Below, in pieces: positions 31,686-38,253 of a DNA stretch of 38,253 nucleotides. Made by a program: the position numbers and the translations under genes. Below the pieces are notes generated by a model, which made no database searches, was not told the DNA's origin, and saw only the letters and a list, made by a program, of their open reading frames with translations. The stretch's first letter is position 1. Every line of letters starts with the position of its first letter. Origin of the DNA: an uncultured Lachnospiraceae bacterium (GTDB taxonomy: Bacteria > Bacillota > Clostridia > Lachnospirales > Lachnospiraceae). Where the stretch lies: the NCBI GenBank assembly GCA_944381635.1, contig CALWLY010000028.1:1-38253 (forward strand), given 5' to 3'.

Positions 31686-34421
31686 ATGAAACTGATATCT
31701 TTAAGGGAAAGAAAAGAAGCTGCAAAAGAGTACAAAAACAGAACAGCAGTATTGATTCTGTGTCTGGCATTGGCAGGCATTTTTCTGGTCTCTCGCTTAT
31801 ACCGACTCCAGATTTTGAACGGAGAAGAGTATGAGGCCAATTATCAGATGAAAATAGAAAGGGAAAGAGTAATTCCCGGAACAAGAGGAAGAATTCTGGA
31901 CAGAAACGGCGTAGTGCTGGCTGATAATCGAACAGCGCTGTCCATTACCATAGAGGATATAGGCTCCTATGCGGATACAGACGAAAAGAATCGGACATTG
32001 AACCATATCATTGCCACATTGCTGGATTTTATAAAAGAAGATTCCACAAATCCATATGGCAAGGTAAATCGGGAACTGCCTATCACATTAACGGAATCAG
32101 GAGGTTATGAGTATACGGTGGATGGATGGCAGCGAAAACGGTTTCTGGCAGATTTATATGGGAAGCAGAGTGTGGATGATTTGACAGAAAAGCAGGCGTC
32201 CATGACAGCAGAGGAGATCATAGAATATCTGTGTTCTTCCGACCAGTTTGGAATTGTGGAGGAGGATAAGGAAAGAAAACTTCTCATGGCGGATATCCGT
32301 TATGCACTTTTCCTGAACCGATACCAGAAGTATCTTCCGGCCGTCGTGGCAAAAGATGTCAGCCAGGAAGCAGCGGCGGCGGTAAAGGAATCCATCAACA
32401 GTCTTCCGGGAGTGGAAGTGGTCACAGAAGGTATGCGGGTTTATTATGGCGGGGAAAGCATGTCATCGGTTCTGGGGTATATCGGCAAAATCGATGCAGA
32501 AGAATTGGAAGAGAAGGAAGAAGAAGGATATAACATGCAGTCCGTCATAGGAAAAACCGGTGTGGAGCAGATTATGGAAGATACTTTGCGCGCAAGGGAC
32601 GGACGGGAACGGGTTTTCGTGAACAGCACCGGAAAAAGAATGGCAGAAGCGGAAATTCTGGCGGAAGCGAAGTCGGGACAGGATGTGGTATTGTCCATAG
32701 ATTCCAAACTGCAGGATACGGTATATCACATATTGGAGCGAAAAATCGCGGATGTTCTGGCAGAGCACATTGTGGATGAAAAACGATCCAATATTCCCGT
32801 TCCTACGGATGCTTCTCAGGTGGTCATTACTCTGGAGGAGGTGTGTCAGGCCTTATTTGAAAATCGGGTTGTATCGGTAAAAAAACTTGATGAAAAAAAA
32901 GAAATGAACGAAATCAGCCTCGAAATTTCAGAAGAGATTCAAAAAGAAACGGAAAAAGTCAAAAGAGATTTAGAGGCAGAGCTGGCAGGGGAAACAGTTC
33001 TTTCTGACAGCTATCAGGAGTTTTTCAGGGAACAGCTTTATCAGGACGGAATCCTGAAAGAACAAAATAAAGAACAGAGTGTTGGTTTTGCGGAGTCTTT
33101 GGAAAAAGAAATAGAAAACGGTATGGTAGATATCAGTCCTCTTAATTTGGAAGAGGAATATACCTTTGTCCCGGATATTATGAAATCCATCTGCGAATAT
33201 ATGGTTGAAAATTATATGGAAAGTGAAAAATTTCAAATACTGGCAGCCTGTGAACTGATAGAAAGCGGGGGAATCAGCTGTCGGGAAGCAGGACTTTTAC
33301 TGTATGAGCAGGGGGTCCTCCCGGAGGATGAAGACGCAGAAAATTTAAGGACCGGAAATCTGAGCGCCTATCGGTTTTTCCTGAAAAAAATTGAAAATCT
33401 GGAATTAACTCCGGCCAGGCTGGCCCTGGCGCCGCATTCCGCATCAGCCGTTGTGACAGACCCTGATACAGGGGAAGTTCTGGCCTGTGTTTCTTATCCG
33501 GGCTATGACAACAACAAAATGATAAACGATGCAGATGGAAGCTATTACAACAGTCTGCTCAACGATTTGTCACTGCCCCTGTATAACCGGGCGCTTTCCC
33601 AGCTGACAGCTCCCGGCTCCACGTTTAAACCAGTCACAATCCTGGCGGGTATCAGCGAGGGGGTAATTACGCGGAATACAGGAGTGTTCTGTGACGGAGC
33701 TTTTGACCGCTTTTCTCCTCCGATGAGATGTTGGAACAGAAGCGGGCATGGTGAAATTGCATCTGCAGCTTTAGGTATTCAGAATTCCTGCAATGACTAT
33801 ATGGGAGAGACTGCCTACCGTCTGGGACTTGACCAGGCAGGAAATTATGTGGAAGAACAGGCACTTTCCCAGCTTGGCAAATATGCCGGCTATTTGTCAC
33901 TGGATGAAAAATCCGGTATGGAACTTCCGGAATCAGCGCCTCAGGTGACTGACCGGTATGCAATTCCTTCTTCCATTGGCCAGGGAACCAACAATTATAC
34001 CATCGCAGGACTGGCGCGTTATGTCTGCACGCTGGCAAACGACGGTACTAACCGTCCCCTGACTATTTTTAAGCGAACAGCTGCAGAGGCAGAACAGGTG
34101 AAAGACGATAAGGCAAAAGAAAATATTGCACCGGAAGCTTTTGAAGTTGTGAAAGAAGGCATGCGAGGTGTTGCCGCAAACAACGTGCAGCTGCAGGATT
34201 TGGGCATCTCTTCCGCCGGAAAAACAGGAACCGCAGAAGTGTCAAAAACAAGTCCCAACCATGCTCTTTTTATCGGATACGCACCTGTGGAAGATCCCGA
34301 AATCGCTTTGGCGGTCCGCATTGTAAACGGTTATGGTTCCTCCAACGCCGTAGGCGTGGGAGCAGATATTTACAGAGCTTATTTTAATTTGAACGAACAG
34401 CAAAAAGACAGTCAAAAATAA
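31686..34421 (+). CDS. Class B penicillin-binding protein (transpeptidase) with large insert, BlaI-regulated
   Basis: A 911-residue peptidoglycan transpeptidase anchored by one N-terminal helix (about 20-37). The dimerisation domain starts GTRGRILDRNGVVLADN. The transpeptidase motifs are complete: Ser645-T-F-K648, Ser701-C-N703 and K846-T-G848. Between residue 338 (DSKLQDTVYHIL) and 584 (ASAVVTDPDTGEVLA), which are normally close together, there are about 200 extra residues, Glu/Lys-rich and helical. This is longer than most PBP2 (about 650-720). An operator for BlaI lies upstream, so expression is likely induced by beta-lactams. The start is ATG 31686; GGAAAGG lies about 14 bases before it, a loose spacing. 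It could be a low-affinity resistance PBP like PBP2a; not proven. Confidence 0.92.
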   Translation: MKLISLRERKEAAKEYKNRTAVLILCLALAGIFLVSRLYRLQILNGEEYEANYQMKIERERVIPGTRGRILDRNGVVLADNRTALSITIEDIGSYADTDEKNRTLNHIIATLLDFIKEDSTNPYGKVNRELPITLTESGGYEYTVDGWQRKRFLADLYGKQSVDDLTEKQASMTAEEIIEYLCSSDQFGIVEEDKERKLLMADIRYALFLNRYQKYLPAVVAKDVSQEAAAAVKESINSLPGVEVVTEGMRVYYGGESMSSVLGYIGKIDAEELEEKEEEGYNMQSVIGKTGVEQIMEDTLRARDGRERVFVNSTGKRMAEAEILAEAKSGQDVVLSIDSKLQDTVYHILERKIADVLAEHIVDEKRSNIPVPTDASQVVITLEEVCQALFENRVVSVKKLDEKKEMNEISLEISEEIQKETEKVKRDLEAELAGETVLSDSYQEFFREQLYQDGILKEQNKEQSVGFAESLEKEIENGMVDISPLNLEEEYTFVPDIMKSICEYMVENYMESEKFQILAACELIESGGISCREAGLLLYEQGVLPEDEDAENLRTGNLSAYRFFLKKIENLELTPARLALAPHSASAVVTDPDTGEVLACVSYPGYDNNKMINDADGSYYNSLLNDLSLPLYNRALSQLTAPGSTFKPVTILAGISEGVITRNTGVFCDGAFDRFSPPMRCWNRSGHGEIASAALGIQNSCNDYMGETAYRLGLDQAGNYVEEQALSQLGKYAGYLSLDEKSGMELPESAPQVTDRYAIPSSIGQGTNNYTIAGLARYVCTLANDGTNRPLTIFKRTAAEAEQVKDDKAKENIAPEAFEVVKEGMRGVAANNVQLQDLGISSAGKTGTAEVSKTSPNHALFIGYAPVEDPEIALAVRIVNGYGSSNAVGVGADIYRAYFNLNEQQKDSQK

Positions 34422-34481
34422 AAATCTTAAGAAAGAATTCCTTGAAAATACGTCCCGAAAAAGTTATGCTTTTTATATAAG

Positions 34482-34648
34482 ATGATGCCAGGGTCGAAAG
34501 GTCATGTGTTTCACGCTTGCGTGAAAAAACATGAATTTGAGACCCGCCAAACATGAGAAAGAAGCCATTTTTCAAAGAAAAATGAGCGGAATTCGAATGT
34601 TTTTCGGATTTTGGGAGCGCTTGGCGCGAAAAAATCCGAAGGCATCAT
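34482..34648. repeat. Multi-branched inverted-repeat element
   Basis: A 167-bp segment closed by ATGATGCC / GGCATCAT. Inside are three hairpins in a row: CATGT-TTTCACGC paired with GCGTGAAA-ACATG (34504-34532) within GGGTC/GACCC, CATTTTTC/GAAAAATG (34566-34584), and TTCGGATTTT/AAAATCCGAA (34603-34640) with GCGC/GCGC inside. This is a four-way junction shape. It could be a structured RNA or a dispersed repeat. No open frame is supported. Confidence 0.55.
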
Positions 34649-34706
34649 AAAATTCAGGATTGAAGGGTAAAAAAGTGAATTTTACAGACGAGGAGGGACG
34701 GTACAG

Positions 34707-37547
34707 ATGAAAAAAACAAACGTGTTTCTTTACGTGGCGGCAATCGTTTTGATGATGGGTATTTTTGCCTTGCCGGGCGAGAAAATACCGGAAGACGTAC
34801 TGGCCGCTCCGGTGAAAAAAAGCAATACTCAAACTGACTTAAACAGTCAATGGCAAATCATAAACCCCACGGCCTCCAAGCTGGTGTATGGCCAATCGTT
34901 AAAGGAATCGGCGCTGACCGGAGGGGAACTTTTAGAACGGCAGGAAGATGGATCTTACATCCGGGTATCCGGCAGCTTTCAATGGCTGGATCCTTCTGTT
35001 GTGCCCAATCCCGGAAGCAGTTACCAGAGTGTAAAATTTGTACCTGCAGCCGGTACCGCAGAAATAGGCGGGGAAGAGGCAGGCGGCAGCACCGATACTT
35101 TACAGGCACAGTCAGGCAGTCAGACAGAAAGTACAGCCGCAGATACTACTGCAGCTGCTTCGGAACAGGAAAGTTACCCGGTATTTTACGTAAATGTGGA
35201 TGTGGAAAAAGCCATTCCGGAAGTAACATGGCCTGTACCTCAGGAAACAATTACCTATGGCACTTCCCTGAAGGATATTACATGGCAGAAAAATGGAAGT
35301 GCGGCCTATCTTGACCAGAAGGTAGAAGGAAAATTTTACTGGAAAGAAGAGAGTACGATTCCGAAAGCAGGAACGCAGAAGGCAGTGTGTGTATTTCAGC
35401 CTGTGGAGATCAGTCTTTATCAGACAGTAGAACAGGAGATAAGTTTTCATGTACAGCCCCTGGAGCCATCCATAGAGATACAGACAGATGCTTCGTCTTT
35501 GATTGAGGGAGAAAGTCTTAATGTGACAGCATTGCTGCATAAAAATGGAGCAGTCGCTTTTCAGGGGAAAATACAGTTTCAGGCAGATGGTCAGACATTT
35601 TATGAAACACACATAAATGAAAGCGAGTCTGCGGCCCAAAGCTTCCAGCAGACAGTGAGCTGGGAAGGGGCAGCGGCTGGCACGCACACTCTTCAGGTGA
35701 GCTACATTTCTGACTTAGAGGATATTTCGAGTGTTTCCGCAAAGACCACAGTACTGGTAGAAGAAAAGCCGGAAGTGACGACACCACCCACAGAAGACGG
35801 AGATTCAGAGTCGGGTACAGATCCGGATGAGGACAAGGAACCAGAAAATCCGGGAGGAAGCGGGGATGGTGATACGGATACTGATGGCGAAGGAAACCAG
35901 CCGGAAGTGATTTCCATTGATTGGCCTGGGAATGGTGAATTGACAGCACAGTATGGAGATGCACTTTCTGAGATAGATCTTTCAAAAGTGGAAGTAGAAG
36001 GCGGAGATTTCTCCTTTGCAGATGAGGACTATATTCTTAAGAATACAGGAACGGTGTCGGTGAAACTTAGATTTTGGCCCGATGAGACTCAGTTATCGGA
36101 TCAGATCTATGAAAAGGAGATAGAGATAACTGTAGTTCCCCGTCTGGTATCGGTGGATTTTGAATTTGTGAAGCCGGACGGTAAGCTGACAAAAGCTGCA
36201 GCACAGACGGGAGACAGAGAATTTTCCGCAGAATATGATGGCGGAGTGTATGAATGCCGTGCCATTATAGGAAATGTCCTGGAGGAGGACAAAGATAAGA
36301 TTACTTTTCTTGCAGAGGGAAAGACCCGGGAATCCAACGCAGGTACTTATTCTCTGGAAGTGACAGGCATTGAAGACAGAGAAGGCTCTTCGGAAAAGAT
36401 AGCGGCGAATTATAAACTGCCCGATAAAGAAGAGACCAGGAAGCAGTGGACCATTCTTAAAAAGGAATTGGAACTGAAACTAGAGACAGACAGAAAACAG
36501 GTCACAGAAAAAGAAAAAGTCAGATTGACTGCATCGGTCGAAAATGTGGTTTCCGGAAAAATACCTGAGGGAACGCTGATCTTCCGAAATGGAGACAAGC
36601 AAATCGGAATGGCTCATTTTGAAGAAAAAGACGGAAAAGTGACTGCAGTCTGTGAGAGCAATGCGCTGGGAGCGGGCAATCATTCCCTGACTGTTTCTTA
36701 TGAGCCCACAAAAACAGATAATTATGAGATCACGGGAAAACCGGAAGTTATCGTCGAGGCGAAAGCACAGGCTTCCTCGGGAAATAAGGATGATGACAAG
36801 AAGGACGAAGATAAAAATGACGATGACAAAAACAGCGGCGGAAGCAGCCAGAATACGCCTCAGGATCATGTGAAAACAAAAGAAGAGGTGGAACAGGAAT
36901 TCTGGCAGGATATTCTTTTCCGTATTTATAAAGCCAATGATACGAAGAGTATTGTGACAATCAATATGGGAGAGAGAACTTCCATGCCGGACAGCATTAT
37001 GTACGCGCTGCGAAACCATCCGGATGCTACACTAGCCATTGTCTGGGAAGGCGGAGACATGATCATTATTCCGGGAAGCAAAGCTATGGCCAACACCGAC
37101 GGCAGAGATCGATGGAATTTTTCAGATCTGACAAAACTGTATCCCCTGCCTAAAGTACCGGCGCTTCCGACGATTCCCGTAGCGCCTCAGCCGGGACAGG
37201 GCAATACGTCAACACCGACACCTTCCCTGCCTGTCACAGTGACACCGCCGGGATCCTCCGGTTCGAACCAGACCTCAACGGGACAAAGCAGTGATGAGAA
37301 TAAAGATTCAGGCGGAGGCATTATTATCAACACGGTGGAAACCGAGGAGGAGACCCAGACACAGGAGACCGCTTCGGAATCTGTAGCAGAAGAAACAGAG
37401 ACGGAAACAGAAACATCAAACAGCACTCTTGAAAAAAATGAGGAGAAAAAGAATGATCTGTTCCTGATTGCGGTATGTGTTCTGGCAGGACTGGGAATGA
37501 CCGCGGTTGTTCTGGGCGCCACAGCTTTGATTATGAAGAAAAAGTAA
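34707..37547 (+). CDS. Surface protein with Ig-like repeats and C-terminal membrane anchor
   Basis: A 946-residue exported protein. Residues 1-34 are a signal peptide (lysines, hydrophobic core, AAP at the end). Three related beta-rich repeats begin with a Y-G-x-S/A-L phrase: LVYGQSL (about 58), ITYGTSL (about 181) and QYGDAL (about 414), each followed by a G-x-F-x-W or similar and a V-x-F-x-P. Two Ig-like domains are at about 254-350 and 585-690 with SYI/SYE ends. An Asp/Lys linker (about 692-715), a small unrecognised domain (about 721-815), a Pro/Thr/Glu-rich spacer and one hydrophobic helix (about 917-943) ending in KKK follow. No LPxTG. It may be an adhesin or wall protein. The ATG follows GAGGAGGGACGG. 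Confidence 0.85.
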   Translation: MKKTNVFLYVAAIVLMMGIFALPGEKIPEDVLAAPVKKSNTQTDLNSQWQIINPTASKLVYGQSLKESALTGGELLERQEDGSYIRVSGSFQWLDPSVVPNPGSSYQSVKFVPAAGTAEIGGEEAGGSTDTLQAQSGSQTESTAADTTAAASEQESYPVFYVNVDVEKAIPEVTWPVPQETITYGTSLKDITWQKNGSAAYLDQKVEGKFYWKEESTIPKAGTQKAVCVFQPVEISLYQTVEQEISFHVQPLEPSIEIQTDASSLIEGESLNVTALLHKNGAVAFQGKIQFQADGQTFYETHINESESAAQSFQQTVSWEGAAAGTHTLQVSYISDLEDISSVSAKTTVLVEEKPEVTTPPTEDGDSESGTDPDEDKEPENPGGSGDGDTDTDGEGNQPEVISIDWPGNGELTAQYGDALSEIDLSKVEVEGGDFSFADEDYILKNTGTVSVKLRFWPDETQLSDQIYEKEIEITVVPRLVSVDFEFVKPDGKLTKAAAQTGDREFSAEYDGGVYECRAIIGNVLEEDKDKITFLAEGKTRESNAGTYSLEVTGIEDREGSSEKIAANYKLPDKEETRKQWTILKKELELKLETDRKQVTEKEKVRLTASVENVVSGKIPEGTLIFRNGDKQIGMAHFEEKDGKVTAVCESNALGAGNHSLTVSYEPTKTDNYEITGKPEVIVEAKAQASSGNKDDDKKDEDKNDDDKNSGGSSQNTPQDHVKTKEEVEQEFWQDILFRIYKANDTKSIVTINMGERTSMPDSIMYALRNHPDATLAIVWEGGDMIIIPGSKAMANTDGRDRWNFSDLTKLYPLPKVPALPTIPVAPQPGQGNTSTPTPSLPVTVTPPGSSGSNQTSTGQSSDENKDSGGGIIINTVETEEETQTQETASESVAEETETETETSNSTLEKNEEKKNDLFLIAVCVLAGLGMTAVVLGATALIMKKK

Positions 37548-37639
37548 CATAAGGCAATAGGAGTATTTTTGGCTGTATGATACTGACATCGGTATCTGCA
37601 GACCCGGAAAATGGAAGTTGCTGATTTTACTTTTACAAA

Positions 37640-37676
37640 AGGCAGTTCGCCATGTTTTGGCCGAATTGCTTTTTGT
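37640..37676 (+). terminator. Terminator after the surface protein gene
   Basis: Stem GCAGTTCG(C)CCA / TGGCCGAATTGC with one bulge and one G-T pair, followed by TTTTTGT. Lies about 93 bp past the stop codon. Confidence 0.7.
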
Positions 37677-37697
37677 ATGGGAAAAAGATAAAAAATG

Positions 37698-37815
37698 TAA
37701 CAGTTCAGCACGCGCTATTCGGAAAACCGCACTGACGTGCTTCCTGCGGCTGCGCCGCTGTTTTCTTCATGTGCTGGCGCTCAGCTCATCTGTACATCAG
37801 AAGACTGAACTGTTA
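37698..37815. repeat. 118-bp element with perfect 11-bp terminal inverted repeats
   Basis: Ends are TAACAGTTCAG and CTGAACTGTTA. Inside are a GC-rich hairpin GCGGC-TGC-GCCGC and GCAC-tga-CGTGC. No gene fits. It resembles a miniature inverted-repeat element or structured RNA. It lies directly before the last gene; its right end is 27 bases from the start codon. Confidence 0.6.
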
Positions 37816-37842
37816 ATTCAAAAATAGAAAGGAAGAAGATAA

Positions 37843-38160
37843 ATGATACCGGATTTGGCTAGAATGGCAATTGTAATAAAATCGGAACACGAGACCTCCG
37901 TGCTTACGGGAAATTATGAATTTTTTTATTCCTGCGGTTTGTTAAGCTGTCTGAGCGGCATACCTTTGCCGGCATATAAAACTCCGGCGGAGCTTCAGGA
38001 AAAAATGACACAGGCGCTGGAAAATTATCATCCCAAAGATGAGCGGGAGAAAAATCTGATTCACATGATAAAATATTACAAACCGGACGAAAATATGGAT
38101 GAACAGGTGTTGGAACTTTTACAGATGGGTCTGACGGAAACCAGACCCTGGCAAAGGTAA
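37843..38160 (+). CDS. DUF3837-like small protein
   Basis: A 105-residue soluble protein with no signal peptide. It begins MIPDLARMAIVIKSEHETS and contains FFYSCGLLSCLSGIPLPAY, which I recall from DUF3837-type proteins of Lachnospiraceae; that match is from memory and tentative. Cysteines at about 32 and 36 are close together. The C-terminal half is acidic and helical (LENYHPKDEREKNLIHMI). Function unknown. GAAAGGAAGAAG lies before the ATG. It may be regulated by the element just upstream. Bases 38161-38253 hold a short CCCAT/ATGGG hairpin and no gene. Confidence 0.6.
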   Translation: MIPDLARMAIVIKSEHETSVLTGNYEFFYSCGLLSCLSGIPLPAYKTPAELQEKMTQALENYHPKDEREKNLIHMIKYYKPDENMDEQVLELLQMGLTETRPWQR

Positions 38161-38253
38161 AATGCTGAGACTTTTCAACTAAGACTTCCCATATCTAAAA
38201 TGGGCTTCGCACCTTGAAAATTCAATATTTCAGCTAACAAATTAATGGTTTAT

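Overview
The window looks like a piece of a Gram-positive anaerobic gut Firmicute chromosome, most likely Lachnospiraceae (Blautia / Mediterraneibacter-like). The reasons are strong AGGAGG ribosome sites, moderate GC, EFR1 ferredoxin, DUF4405 and DUF3837-like proteins, a clostridial thiolase, methylglyoxal synthase, and many small inverted-repeat elements between genes. This is inference from protein style; no rRNA or marker gene is present. No tRNA, rRNA, CRISPR array, transposase or phage gene was seen.

Layout. 1-4170: a five-gene redox operon (EFR1 flavodoxin-ferredoxin, membrane-anchored alpha/beta hydrolase, RibD-type reductase, lipoprotein flavodoxin, DUF4405 membrane protein) closed by a terminator. 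4334-6392: an AraC-GNAT fusion regulator overlapping an MFS drug exporter. 6441-7202: convergent metallo-beta-lactamase-fold hydrolase. 7416-13048: small secreted protein, CsoR metal sensor with its own promoter and operator, a P1B ATPase with a matching promoter and operator, a short UvrA paralogue without the UvrB-binding domain, and a 74-residue conserved protein. 13082-18449: YoaK-type membrane protein, MalY/PatB aminotransferase, Na/Ca exchanger, GNAT, methylglyoxal synthase and AEC carrier. 18512-19321: a broken P-loop gene and a DinJ-YafQ toxin-antitoxin pair with an operator on its -10. 19592-23850: thiolase and a cytoplasmic GH3 glycosidase with a PA14 insert.

24146-27282 is the most unusual part: a periplasmic-binding-protein fold without a signal peptide and fused to a DUF1858-like domain, a HypB/UreG-like GTPase with two CxxC motifs, and a soluble ABC ATPase whose N-terminus also resembles DUF1858. 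There is no permease. I read it as a possible cytosolic ligand or metal handling machine, function unknown. An ABC exporter follows.

29252-34421 is a bla/mec-like locus: BlaI repressor, BlaR1 sensor-protease and a 911-residue class B penicillin-binding protein. Perfect TACA-N2-TGTA BlaI boxes lie before blaI and, separately, before the PBP gene, which predicts beta-lactam-induced expression of a target PBP. 34482-37815 holds a multi-branched inverted-repeat element, a large Ig-like surface protein with a C-terminal anchor, and a second element with perfect 11-bp terminal inverted repeats. A DUF3837-like small protein ends the window.
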